From NCBI RefSeq assembly GCF_030010415.1, contig NZ_JASCSA010000006.1: a stretch of 64,000 nt of DNA, one strand, 5' to 3'. The DNA comes from Cobetia amphilecti. GTDB lineage: Bacteria; Pseudomonadota; Gammaproteobacteria; Pseudomonadales; Halomonadaceae. The translations under genes were made by a program, and so were the position numbers. Below the pieces are notes generated by a model that worked only from the letters and a program-made list of their open reading frames with translations, did no database searches and was not told the DNA's origin. Shown piece by piece: positions 17,716 through 26,375 of the stretch (its first letter is position 1; the number at the start of each line of letters is the position of its first letter).

Positions 17716-19440
17716 TCAGGCAGTGGCATCCGGCAGCGACGGGGCCTTCTCTTCAAGACTTGGCTCGGGTGCCGTGCGCATGGCGCGCATATGCCCCTTC
17801 ACCTCTACCTCGCGATGCCAGCTCAGCGCCTGCTCCAGACAATGTGGCGTATGGCCGCCACGCTGGCACGCCTCCTCGAAGTAGGCGCGCAGCGCAGGGC
17901 GATAGCTCGGGTCCGAGCAGTTCTCGATCACCTGCACCGCCCGCTCGCGCGGTGCCAGGCCGCGCAGATCCGCCAGCCCATGCTCGGTGACCAGGATATC
18001 GACATCATGCTCGGTGTGGTCCACGTGGCTGGCGAACGGCACCACGCTCGAGATATCGCCGCCCTTGGCCAGTGACTTGGTGATGAACACCGACAGCTGG
18101 GCATTGCGCGCGAAATCGCCGGAACCGCCGATGCCATTCATCATCCGCGTGCCGCAGACGTGGGTGGAATTGACGTTGCCGTAGATGTCGAATTCCAGCG
18201 CCGTATTGACCGCGATCACGCCGAGGCGCCGCACGATGCCCGGATGATTGGACAGTTCCTGCGGGCGCAGGATCAGGCGGTCACGATAGCGCTCGAGGTC
18301 CTTCCACAGCGTGCGGCCACGCTCCTCGGTGACCGTGATGGAGGAGCCTGAGGCGAAATCGAGCTTGCCGGCATCCAGCAGATCGAAGGTGGAATCCTGC
18401 AGCACCTCCGAGTACATGGTCATGTGCTCGAAGGGCCCTTCCTTCAAGCCACTCATCACCGCGTTGGCCATGCTGCCGATGCCCGCCTGCAGCGGCAGCA
18501 ATGCCGGTGTCAGACGCCCCAGCGCGACTTCCTGCTTGAGCAGTTCGACCAGATGGCCCGCCATGCGCTGGGTGCCGTCATCCGGCGGCGTGCAGGTCGA
18601 GGGGCTATCACTGCCGCGGGTCAGCACGATGGCGGCGATTCTGGCGGGGTCCATCGGGATATACGGCGTGCCGATGCGCGAATCCGGCGCGACCACTGGA
18701 ATCGGCTGCCGGCTGGGGCGCATCTGCGGAATGTAGATGTCGTGCAGCCCTTCAAGTGCCGCCGGCGACTCGAGATTGAGCTCGATGATCACCTTGTCGG
18801 CGAGAATCGCATAACTGGCCGAGTTGCCCACCGAAGTGGTCGGCACGATGCCGCCATCGGCGGTGATGGCGCTGGCCTCGATCACCGCGACATTCATGTC
18901 GCTCAGCTGGTGATTGCGCAACAGCTCCACCGTCTCGGAGAGGTGCTGGTCCATGAACATGACTTCGCCGGCATTGATGGCGCGGCGCAGCACCGGGTCG
19001 ACCTGAAACGGCATGCGCCGCGCCAGCATGTGGGCATCCGCCATCTGGCCGTCGAGGTCATTGCCCAGCGAGGCGCCGGTCATCAGCGTGATGGAGAACG
19101 GCTCGCGGCGCGCCTTCTCGACCAGCGCCAGCGGCAGAGCCTTGGCCTCCCCCGCTCGCGTGAAGCCACTCATGCCCACCGTCATGCCGTCATGAATCAA
19201 TTCGGCGGCCTGGCTGGCGCTCATCTGGCGCGACTGCCAGTCAGGCCAGCGGCAGCGACGCGCGACCTCGGCGTGCTGCTCCGGGGTCAGCTCGCCGACC
19301 TCCATGCGCGCCAGCAGCGAGAAGACCTCGCTTGATGCAGCTGAAGCGGCAGGCGCGGCTGATGCCTCGGGAGATGGGGAGGCTGCGGAGACTAACGGAG
19401 CATGAGGCGTGACACTGGAGCGAGAACCGGATGAAGACAC
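17716..19440 (-). CDS. Acetyl-CoA hydrolase/transferase family (succinyl-CoA:acetate CoA-transferase-like)
   Basis: A 574-residue enzyme of the class I CoA-transferase family, which exchanges CoA between acyl-CoA and a carboxylate such as acetate. Seen: ELIHDGMTVGMSGFTRAGEAKALP, an extended ITLMTGASLGND segment, the family signature GIGSMANAVMSGL with following glutamate-rich stretch (MTMYSEVLQDSTFDLLDAGKL), and HVCGTRMMNGIGGSGDFARNA. Start is uncertain: GTG 19440 lies 10 bases after a perfect AGGAGG (19451-19456); ATG 19305 would give 529 residues, closer to the family's usual ~500. The extra N-terminus is Ser/Ala/Pro-rich. A monocistronic gene. Confidence 0.88.
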   Translation of the reverse strand: MSSSGSRSSVTPHAPLVSAASPSPEASAAPAASAASSEVFSLLARMEVGELTPEQHAEVARRCRWPDWQSRQMSASQAAELIHDGMTVGMSGFTRAGEAKALPLALVEKARREPFSITLMTGASLGNDLDGQMADAHMLARRMPFQVDPVLRRAINAGEVMFMDQHLSETVELLRNHQLSDMNVAVIEASAITADGGIVPTTSVGNSASYAILADKVIIELNLESPAALEGLHDIYIPQMRPSRQPIPVVAPDSRIGTPYIPMDPARIAAIVLTRGSDSPSTCTPPDDGTQRMAGHLVELLKQEVALGRLTPALLPLQAGIGSMANAVMSGLKEGPFEHMTMYSEVLQDSTFDLLDAGKLDFASGSSITVTEERGRTLWKDLERYRDRLILRPQELSNHPGIVRRLGVIAVNTALEFDIYGNVNSTHVCGTRMMNGIGGSGDFARNAQLSVFITKSLAKGGDISSVVPFASHVDHTEHDVDILVTEHGLADLRGLAPRERAVQVIENCSDPSYRPALRAYFEEACQRGGHTPHCLEQALSWHREVEVKGHMRAMRTAPEPSLEEKAPSLPDATA

Positions 19441-19764
19441 GACGGCAGGACCTCCTGATGGGCAAGACACCACGAAATGAGCAAACAAGGCGCTGGCAAG
19501 ACGCTGACCAGACCAAGCATAGCCAAGCCTGAAATAGTCAGGGCTGTAATAAACAGGTCTGTAATCACCAGGCGCTGGCTTTCAGCATCCCACGCAGTAC
19601 GCCGCCCCCGCATCAGGCCTTGGTCGCAAGGCGGCGGCAGCGGCTGGAACCAGGTGGTGCACAAAGGGCGACGGCGCATGCGGCGCAGATGGCGACGGTG
19701 AGACACGAAAAAGCCCGCTCATGAGGAGCGGGCTTTCGGGAGTCGCAGATGACGACGCGAGGCG
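19441..19764. other. Intergenic region between the CoA-transferase and a LysR gene
   Basis: It holds the ribosome site AGGAGG (19451-19456, minus strand) and presumably the promoter of the CoA-transferase gene, plus the terminator of the LysR gene at its right end. I see no gene. Confidence 0.6.
19709..19736 (-). terminator. Intrinsic terminator of the LysR gene
   Basis: AAGCCCGCTC (19711-19720) pairs with GAGCGGGCTT (19726-19735) across a 5-base loop. Read on the minus strand the stem is followed by TTTTT. It lies 29 bases past the LysR stop. Confidence 0.85.
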
Positions 19765-20706
19765 TTACACCATGCTGTCGAAGTCCATGTTGTCGAAGCT
19801 TTCCGGCGCATCGGCGTAGCCGTAGAGCGTGTTGCGACGCTGCAGGCGGAATTCACCCAGCAGCTGCTCGTAGCGGCGCGGCACCTCGGCATTGTCACGC
19901 GTGACGATGTAGAGGTTCTCGTAGACGGCTTCGGTCAGCGGCATCTCGCGCACCTGACGCTGCCACGGCGAGGTCTCGAGCACCGTGCGCGAGACGACGG
20001 TGAAGCCCAGACCACGCGCCACGGCGTCCAACACCATGCCGATATCGTTGGTGAAGCCCTGCTGCGGGAAGTGGCTCATGGAGCGGAATTCACCGGCGAA
20101 GTTCTCACGCAACAAGGCACTGGCATTGTTGACGCCATCGGCGTAATTCATGAAGCCCAGCGCCATCAGCTCGTTGAGGCTGTTGCCGGCGAAATCGGCG
20201 GGCACCACCAGGCACAGCGGCTCCTGATGCCACAGCTCGAAGTTCAGGTCCGGATGCTTGACCGGCTCGGTGACGATGCCCAGGTCGAAGCGACCCGCCA
20301 GCACGTCCTGCACGATCTCGGAATTGAAGGCGAAGCTGTAGCTGACCGTCAGCCCCGGGTGCTGCTGCTGATAGCCCAGCGTGAACGGGTAGAACATCAG
20401 CCCGACGCTAGAGGGGCTGGCCACGCGACATTCGCCGCTGTCAGGGGAGTCATCATCCAGCGAGTGCATGAACTGGGTGTGCTCGGCGAACAGCTTGATG
20501 GAGTAGTCATAGCAGCGACGCCCCGCTGCGGTCAGCGAGAACTTGCGTCCCTGGCGATTGAGCAGCGAGCGGCCCAGATACTGCTCCAGCTTGCGAATAT
20601 GCTGGCTGACGCCGGGCTGGGTCATCTCCAGCTTGCGCGCGGTATGGGTAAAGCTGCCGGTCTCCACCAGTGTGATGAAGGTACGAAAATACTGGGCGTT
20701 GAACAT
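19765..20706 (-). CDS. LysR-family transcriptional regulator
   Basis: A 313-residue regulator. The N-terminal winged helix-turn-helix is clear (YFRTFITLVETGSFTHTARKLEMTQPGVSQHIRKLEQYLG, residues 5-45), followed by the LysR substrate-binding domain. Start at MFNAQYFRTF was preferred over MVSAF five codons upstream. The C-terminus ends in an acidic tail (ADAPESFDNMDFDSMV). No divergent partner gene with an obvious metabolic link is next to it, so the target is unknown. Confidence 0.92.
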   Translation of the reverse strand: MFNAQYFRTFITLVETGSFTHTARKLEMTQPGVSQHIRKLEQYLGRSLLNRQGRKFSLTAAGRRCYDYSIKLFAEHTQFMHSLDDDSPDSGECRVASPSSVGLMFYPFTLGYQQQHPGLTVSYSFAFNSEIVQDVLAGRFDLGIVTEPVKHPDLNFELWHQEPLCLVVPADFAGNSLNELMALGFMNYADGVNNASALLRENFAGEFRSMSHFPQQGFTNDIGMVLDAVARGLGFTVVSRTVLETSPWQRQVREMPLTEAVYENLYIVTRDNAEVPRRYEQLLGEFRLQRRNTLYGYADAPESFDNMDFDSMV

Positions 20707-21013
20707 GAAGGCACTGACCACTCACGAACGGGGGACGCGACTCGGCGCATCGTGTTGCCGGCGACGACCTGCATGACGCAACTGCCATGTCTGCACAGGT
20801 GCCACCGACCCGCAAAGCACATGATTCTACCAGAGCTGGCCGCCATGCGCAGCGCTGCGCCCCGCCACTCTCGCGTGTTAGCATCATGGACAATGCCAGC
20901 TGCCACCTTGGCTGCGTCTGCCGTGTTCAACGCCACGGCGACGCGCCAGGGCCCGGCGCTTTACCCCTGTCCTGGCCAATCTTCGGACTGGCCCGAAACA
21001 CGAGATGCTCTAG
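20707..21013. promoter_or_regulatory. Divergent intergenic region, LysR gene / yfcL-like gene
   Basis: About 307 bases that must carry both promoters. I see no strong promoter match, operator palindrome or small gene. Confidence 0.5.
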
Positions 21014-21313
21014 ATGTCTGATGCTCTGGCTGCACGCGGCGAAGCCATTCACAAGGCGCTGCTCGCCATGGAAAGCGACTGTGCCGAAAATGACCTGTTC
21101 CCGCTGGGGTACATGATTCCCCAGGTGGAACTGGTGCTGGAAAACGCCGATTACGATCCCGAGGATGTGGTCGCGGAAGACTTTGACGCCACCTTTGAAG
21201 AGTGGATGCAGCACGCCTTTGCCCAGGACAGCATGAGCGTGGACGACCGCGAGCGCATTGCTGAACTCTGGGCAGAAGCCCGGAAACGCGTCCAGACCAC
21301 CGTGGGCGCCTGA
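21014..21313 (+). CDS. YfcL-like small protein
   Basis: A 99-residue acidic protein resembling E. coli YfcL in length and pattern (ENDLFPLGYMIPQVELVLENADYD, then SVDDRERIAELWAEA near the C-terminus). Function is unknown in the family. It is followed 16 bases later by ppnN on the same strand and probably shares its transcript. The family call comes from recognition of the overall pattern and is moderately certain. Confidence 0.65.
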   Translation: MSDALAARGEAIHKALLAMESDCAENDLFPLGYMIPQVELVLENADYDPEDVVAEDFDATFEEWMQHAFAQDSMSVDDRERIAELWAEARKRVQTTVGA

Positions 21314-21329
21314 CACAAGGAAGACAGTC

Positions 21330-22742
21330 ATGAATTCTGTCACCAGCGAAGCGACGACCTATTCACGTGATGCCAGCTCCATGCTGGTCTCGACCATCAT
21401 CTCGCCGGAAGGCAGCCTGGAAGTGCTCTCCCAGGATGAGGTCAATCGCCTGCGCGATACCTCCTCCAACGGCTTGCATGACATCCTGCGCCGCTGTGCG
21501 CTGGCCGTGCTCAACTGCGGCAGCCAGACCGATGACAGCGTCGCGGTGCTCAACGCACACAAGAATTTCGAGATCGAGGTGCTGCAGCAGGACCGCGGCA
21601 TTCGCCTCAAGCTCGACAATGCGCCCGGCGATGCCTTCGTCGACGGCAAGATGATCCGCGGCATTCGCGAGCATCTCTCCAGCGTGTTGCGTGACATCGT
21701 CTATGTGGCCAACGAGATCCAGAACACTCCGCGTTTCGATCTCACGACCACCGAAGGCACCACCAATGCGGTGTTCCATATCCTGCGCAACGCCGGGGCG
21801 CTGAAGTCCTCGCGTGAGCCGAGTCTGGTCACCTGCTGGGGCGGGCACTCCATCAACCGCGAGGAATACGAGTACACCAAGGACGTGGGTTACCACCTCG
21901 GCCTGCGTGATCTCGATATCTGCACCGGGTGTGGCCCGGGTGCCATGAAGGGCCCGATGAAGGGCGCCAACGTCGCGCACGCCAAGCAGCGTCGCACGGA
22001 GGGTCGCTATCTGGGCATCTCGGAGCCGGGCATCATCGCCGCCGAATCGCCCAACCCGATCGTCAATGAACTGATCATCATGCCGGACATCGAGAAGCGC
22101 CTTGAAGCCTTCGTGCGCACCGCACATGGCATCATCGTCTTCCCGGGCGGCGTGGGCACCGCCGAAGAGATTCTCTATCTGCTCGGCATTCTACTGCACC
22201 CGGAAAACAGCGAGCTGCCGTTCCCGGTCATCTTCACCGGCCCGGCGTCCAGCGCCGAGTACTTCAAGCAGATCGACGAGTTCATCGCCTACACCCTGGG
22301 CGAGGAAGCGCGCTCGCGCTACACCATCATCATCGACAATCCGGTCGAGGTGGCACGCACCATGCGCGGTGGCATCGACGAGGTGGCGGAATTCCGTCGC
22401 CAGCATCAGGATGCCTTCTACTACAACTGGCGCCTGCATATCGCCCCGCACTTCCAGCAGCCCTTCGCGCCGACCCACGCCAACATGTCGGGCCTGGCAC
22501 TGCACCGCAACCAGCCGGTGCATGAACTGGCGGCCAATCTGCGTCGTGCCTTCTCGGGCATCGTCGCCGGCAACGTCAAGAAGGAAGGCATCGAGGAGAT
22601 CGAGCGCGACGGCCCCTTCCGCCTGACCGCCGAAGCCGAGCTGATGGAGCGTCTCGACGCCCTGCTCACCTCCTTCGTCGCCCAGGGCCGCATGAAGCTG
22701 CCGGGCAGCGATTACGTGCCCTGCTACACCCTGTGCAAGTAA
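21330..22742 (+). CDS. ppnN: Pyrimidine/purine nucleotide 5'-monophosphate nucleosidase PpnN
   Basis: A 470-residue homologue of E. coli PpnN/YgdH (454), which cleaves nucleoside monophosphates to base and ribose 5-phosphate and is controlled by (p)ppGpp. The lysine-decarboxylase-like/LOG core shows TCWGGHSINREEYEY, CTGCGPGAMKGPMKGA, and the signature FPGGVGTAEEILYLLGIL near residue 270. Start ATG 21330 has AAGGAAG just upstream; the longer frame overlaps the yfcL-like gene. A strong terminator follows. Confidence 0.93.
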   Translation: MNSVTSEATTYSRDASSMLVSTIISPEGSLEVLSQDEVNRLRDTSSNGLHDILRRCALAVLNCGSQTDDSVAVLNAHKNFEIEVLQQDRGIRLKLDNAPGDAFVDGKMIRGIREHLSSVLRDIVYVANEIQNTPRFDLTTTEGTTNAVFHILRNAGALKSSREPSLVTCWGGHSINREEYEYTKDVGYHLGLRDLDICTGCGPGAMKGPMKGANVAHAKQRRTEGRYLGISEPGIIAAESPNPIVNELIIMPDIEKRLEAFVRTAHGIIVFPGGVGTAEEILYLLGILLHPENSELPFPVIFTGPASSAEYFKQIDEFIAYTLGEEARSRYTIIIDNPVEVARTMRGGIDEVAEFRRQHQDAFYYNWRLHIAPHFQQPFAPTHANMSGLALHRNQPVHELAANLRRAFSGIVAGNVKKEGIEEIERDGPFRLTAEAELMERLDALLTSFVAQGRMKLPGSDYVPCYTLCK

Positions 22743-22810
22743 GTGGCCCGGTGATGACACGCTGAGGCGTGTCATCACCTCATCAGCCATCACATGAGCG
22801 CCATCACAAG

Positions 22811-22846
22811 AACGCCCCGATCATCGCTGATCGGGGCGTTCTTGTT
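22811..22846 (+). terminator. Intrinsic terminator after ppnN
   Basis: A perfect 13-base stem, AACGCCCCGATCA (22811-22823) with its complement at 22828-22840, loop TCGC, then CTTGTTT. It is symmetrical enough to serve the convergent gene at 22888 as well. Confidence 0.9.
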
Positions 22847-22887
22847 TATCGGGAAGATCTTGCTGACAGGACCGCTAGTATCGAGGC

Positions 22888-23304
22888 TCAGCCTTCCTCA
22901 CCACGACGGCGCTGCATCCACATGCTGATCACATGCGCCAGCAGACCCAGCGTCAGGCCATCGACCAGTATCTCAAGCGCACCTTCCTGAGGGCGGTTGA
23001 GCATCGGCGCGGCAAAGTTGAACGCCGCCATCGCCGCCAGCCCCACCACCAGCCAGACCAGCAGACGACGCATCATCGTCGGCACCCTGGCCTTGGCGGT
23101 CTCTGACAGCTGGCGATAGATATAGATGCCCAGTGCGCTGACGGCGACGGCAAAGCCGACGATCAGCATCAGACGCGTATTCTCGCCACTCATCAGGAAA
23201 CGCGGAATATTGGCGACCATTACCACCGCCAGACCCGCCAGCACGGAGACGCGCTGCGGCGTCAGGTTGCGGGCACGCGGATGATCAGGATTCAGTTTCG
23301 GCAT
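22888..23304 (-). CDS. Small inner-membrane protein, function unknown
   Basis: A 138-residue protein with about four hydrophobic helices (VSVLAGLAVVMVANIPRFLM; LMLIVGFAVAVSALGIYIY; LLVWLVVGLAAMAAFNFA; ILVDGLTLGLLAHVISMWM) and a basic C-terminus (MQRRRGEEG). Start at MPKLNPDHPRARNLTP was preferred to an in-frame position ten codons upstream. I do not recognise the family. It is downstream of the flavodoxin gene on the same strand, 69 bases apart, and may be cotranscribed with it. Confidence 0.7.
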   Translation of the reverse strand: MPKLNPDHPRARNLTPQRVSVLAGLAVVMVANIPRFLMSGENTRLMLIVGFAVAVSALGIYIYRQLSETAKARVPTMMRRLLVWLVVGLAAMAAFNFAAPMLNRPQEGALEILVDGLTLGLLAHVISMWMQRRRGEEG

Positions 23305-23373
23305 GTGAAGCAGTCTCGATGAAAGAACGGACAACAGAAGAAGCAGGCGGCGGGGCAGTCCACCGCCGCAGGA

Positions 23374-23835
23374 TCAGGCCGTGGCCGGCAGGGTCGGAAT
23401 CCAGCTCTCGACCCACGGCAGCGCCGCGTCGTCGGCCATGAAGGTTTCCATGGCGTCGATCTCGAGGCGCTCGCCGTGGCGCGTGGCGCCCAGGTCGGCC
23501 AGACGCTCATCCAGATGACGCCCCGCGCCACAGTAGGTCTCGCCGTAGGAGCTGTCGCCCAGGGCGATCAGACCGTAACGCAGCCAATCCAGCGCCGGGG
23601 ACTCGGCAGACAGCGCATTGAGGAAACCGGTCAGATTGCCCGGCACATCGCCACTGCCGGTGGTGGAGGTGACGAACAGCGCCAGATCAGGGCGCGCGTC
23701 AGTCAGGTCGGCCAGTGTCGGCTGGTCGAGCACCTCGACCGTATAGCCGGCCTGCTCGAACAACGGCTGAACCTGCTCGGCCACATCCAGTGAACCGCCA
23801 TACATCGTGCCGACAAAAATCTTCAGAAGCGCCAT
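23374..23835 (-). CDS. Flavodoxin, MioC-like
   Basis: A 153-residue flavodoxin-fold protein. The FMN phosphate loop is GTMYGGSLDVAEQ near residue 9, the second loop TSTTGSGDVPGNL near 57, and the third GLIALGDSSYGETYCGAG near 90, matching short-chain flavodoxins such as MioC. It should act as a cytosolic one-electron carrier; partners are not evident from neighbours. The start follows AAGGAAGG. Longer reading frames upstream run into the repeat cluster and are not coding. Confidence 0.85.
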   Translation of the reverse strand: MALLKIFVGTMYGGSLDVAEQVQPLFEQAGYTVEVLDQPTLADLTDARPDLALFVTSTTGSGDVPGNLTGFLNALSAESPALDWLRYGLIALGDSSYGETYCGAGRHLDERLADLGATRHGERLEIDAMETFMADDAALPWVESWIPTLPATA

Positions 23836-23930
23836 GCATCCTTCCTTATTCGAACGATCACCCGCCAGTGGCGGGAACGTGAGTGCAGTGCGAAGAGTCG
23901 CGCAGACGCTCTCCGACATTTGGTCGCGAT

Positions 23931-24256
23931 GGTAGCACAGCGCGCCTGCAGGACGCAGGCAGCAGGAGCTGGCAGCCCCGCCCTTCTGTGCGCCCCGCAA
24001 ACGAAACAGCGCCACCGTGAAGAACACGATGGCGCTGCGTGGCCGCGAGACGCAGTGAAGCAGGCAGCAGGCGGGCCTGGTGCGATGAATCGATAGCACA
24101 GCGTGGCCGCGAGACGCAGGCAGCAGGCGGGCCTGGTCTGATGAATCGCTAGCACAGCGTGGCCGCGAGACGCAGGCAGCAGAAGCTGGCACCTCCCTTC
24201 TGAGCACCCCGCAAACAAAACAGCGCCACCGTGAAGAACACGATGGCGCTGCGAGG
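23931..24256. repeat. Compound repeat cluster with a duplicated hairpin
   Basis: Two copies of a ~75-base unit (about 23950-24038 and 24178-24254), each ending in an imperfect hairpin with arms CAGCGCCA/TGGCGCTG and inner CGTG/CACG. Between them are three tandem copies of a ~56-base unit beginning GCGTGGCCGCGAGACGCAG (24038, 24098, 24157). The unit has no coding potential I would accept. The right-hand hairpin is the probable terminator of the TonB receptor gene; the rest looks like amplification of that terminator region. Confidence 0.8.
24215..24254 (-). terminator. Probable terminator of the TonB receptor gene
   Basis: On the minus strand the CAGCGCCA/TGGCGCTG hairpin is followed by TTTTGTTT. 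It sits about 100 bases past the receptor stop. A second copy of the same hairpin lies at about 23998-24037. Confidence 0.65.
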
Positions 24257-24353
24257 GTCTTGCCAGTGAAGCATCCTGCGTTGCGAGCCTGGATCACGAT
24301 CGCTGGCGATGAATCCCTGTCAGGTGCGAACTTGCGGGCTCAGAGCCTTCTGA

Positions 24354-26375
24354 TCAGAAGCGATACGCCACTGACAGACGCACGTCACGCCCCGGGCTGG
24401 TGATGGCGCCCGTCGTGATGCCGCGTGCGCTGTTGGGTTCCAGGAAGTAGGTGTTCTGGTCGGTATATTCCTTGTCGAACAGGTTGTAGATACCGGCCGT
24501 CAGGGTCAGGTCCTGCATGTCACGCGGCACCCAGCTGGCGTAGACATCGTGCGTGGCGTAACCGGCGCGCTCGCTCTGATCATCCGGCAGGTCGGTGAGG
24601 CGCTCGTAGGCGGTCACGGTCCAGCCGATCGTCATCTGCGGGTCAACGAAGGTGTAGCGGTTGTCCAGGCTCCAGCGATCACCGGTCTGGTTGCCCAGGC
24701 CCATGTCGTCGACCACGGTCTCGCCCTGGTTGTCTTCCAGGTCCATGGTCAGGTAGCCCAGCGTCATGTCCCAGCCGCCGATGCCGTAGGTGGCACGCGC
24801 CTCGACACCCTTGCTGGTGACGATGCCTTCCATGTTGTAGATGGTGGTTTCGCTGCCGACGGTCTCATCGGTGATGTAGTTGTCGAAGTGGGTATCGAAG
24901 TAGGTGACTTCCAGGCCAGCGCGGTCACGCTGGGTGAGGAGGTCATTGCCCTTCCAGCGCGCGCCGACTTCGGTGCTGCGCGAAGTCTCGGCCTCGAGAC
25001 CCGGTTCGACGGTCAGCGTCTCGCCGACACCGACGCCATCGTCGGCCAGGATGGCTTCACGACCCTTGTTGCCGCGCACTGCCGTGGAGTAGCCGGTGAA
25101 CAGCTCGACACCGCCGCCGACACGCCAGTTGAGGCTCGCGTTCGGGCTGACATCGGTGTCATCCAGTGTCTCGCCATTGGCATATTCGGTCTTGTAGTCA
25201 TCGACACGCGCGCCGAAGGACAGGTCCACCGCGCCGAGCGTCATGCGGTGCTGGGCGTAGAGCGCGAGGTTGCGGGCCTTCTCGTCGAAGCTGCCGGTGC
25301 TGGATTCGTCGTAGACGTAATCGCTACCCAGCGTCAGGCGGTTGTTCATGTCCTCGGGGCCGAAACGGAAGGTGTTGTTCAGGTCACCGCCGTAGCTCTC
25401 GACATCGGCGTTCAGCTCATCGCCGGTGGAGACGGTGGTGCGGTCCAGCTCGGTCCTGGTGTGGAAGACGTTGGTGTGCACGTCCACCAGACGCGAGCCC
25501 GGCTCATAGTCATAGTTGGCGGTATAGGTGTCGCGGCTCAGCTCGGTGTCGACCTTCTCGTTGTTGAACGGCTGACATTCCATGTTGGGACGCGTGCAGT
25601 AGATGCCGCTGTCCTCGTTGTGCTCGGCACTGATGCGCAGGCTGTGCGCGCCCTGGTCGAGCAGGCTGAACTTGCCGAAGTAGCTGCGCTGATGGCCGCC
25701 GGTACCTTCCTCTTCATCACCGCCGCCGGTGCGGTAGTCATCGCTGTTGCGTGCGCTGGTCGAGAACAGCAGCCCCGCGTTCGGCGCGACTTCACCGTAG
25801 ACGGACAGCGTGCCCTTGACGGCATCTGCCGCGGACTCGGTGCTGCCCTTGACCATGCCGCCGAAGGTCTCACCCGGCTCGAGCAGGTCCTGGGCATCCT
25901 TGGTGACGAACTTGATGCTGCCGCCCAGGGCGTTGGGGCCATTGTCGGCGGCGCCCGGTCCGGCCTGGACTTCAGCGCGCTTGAGCAGTTCCGGCTCGAT
26001 GTTGAAACTGGAGCTGTGGTGGAACAGGTAGCCGTTCTGGCTGGCACCATCGACGCTGATGTTGAGGTTGGTGTCTTCCAGACCGCGCACGTAGATCATC
26101 TCCGACGAGGCGGTGGTGCCGCCGACGGTGACGGACGGCGTATCACGGAACACATCCTTGAGATCATGCGCCTGATGCAGCGCGATCTCTTCGCTATCGA
26201 TGACCGCGGTCGCGTTGAGGCGATCGTCCTCGATCTGCAGCGTGTCCATCTGCAGCGTCTCTGCATTGGCAGTACTGGCACACAGCAGCGCAATGGCTGC
26301 CACCAGCGGACGCGGAGTGAAAGCAGTGGCGCGGGAAGCGCTGGCTGCCACGCACGGAGAGAGGCGATCGGTCAT
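24354..26375 (-). CDS. TonB-dependent outer-membrane receptor, probably for iron chelates
   Basis: A 673-residue receptor. Signal peptide ends near ANA38; a plug domain follows (LKDVFRDTPSVTVGGTTASSEMIYVRGLEDTNLNISVDGASQNGY, NALGGSIKFVTKDA), then a 22-strand barrel ending in RDVRLSVAYRF with terminal Phe. The TonB box is not clear-cut (around ETLQMDTLQI). A Fur-box-like sequence sits just upstream, arguing for iron-regulated uptake. The FRAP/NPNL motif of haem receptors is absent, so a siderophore or other chelate is more likely. It stands alone, without transport genes beside it. Confidence 0.9.
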   Translation of the reverse strand: MTDRLSPCVAASASRATAFTPRPLVAAIALLCASTANAETLQMDTLQIEDDRLNATAVIDSEEIALHQAHDLKDVFRDTPSVTVGGTTASSEMIYVRGLEDTNLNISVDGASQNGYLFHHSSSFNIEPELLKRAEVQAGPGAADNGPNALGGSIKFVTKDAQDLLEPGETFGGMVKGSTESAADAVKGTLSVYGEVAPNAGLLFSTSARNSDDYRTGGGDEEEGTGGHQRSYFGKFSLLDQGAHSLRISAEHNEDSGIYCTRPNMECQPFNNEKVDTELSRDTYTANYDYEPGSRLVDVHTNVFHTRTELDRTTVSTGDELNADVESYGGDLNNTFRFGPEDMNNRLTLGSDYVYDESSTGSFDEKARNLALYAQHRMTLGAVDLSFGARVDDYKTEYANGETLDDTDVSPNASLNWRVGGGVELFTGYSTAVRGNKGREAILADDGVGVGETLTVEPGLEAETSRSTEVGARWKGNDLLTQRDRAGLEVTYFDTHFDNYITDETVGSETTIYNMEGIVTSKGVEARATYGIGGWDMTLGYLTMDLEDNQGETVVDDMGLGNQTGDRWSLDNRYTFVDPQMTIGWTVTAYERLTDLPDDQSERAGYATHDVYASWVPRDMQDLTLTAGIYNLFDKEYTDQNTYFLEPNSARGITTGAITSPGRDVRLSVAYRF

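Noticed and set aside
23836..24353. CRISPR or protein-coding extension of the flavodoxin gene (frame to 24297)
   Set aside because: Repeats are tandem and unequal without unique spacers, and the frame extension merely reads through repeat DNA; the flavodoxin starts at 23835.
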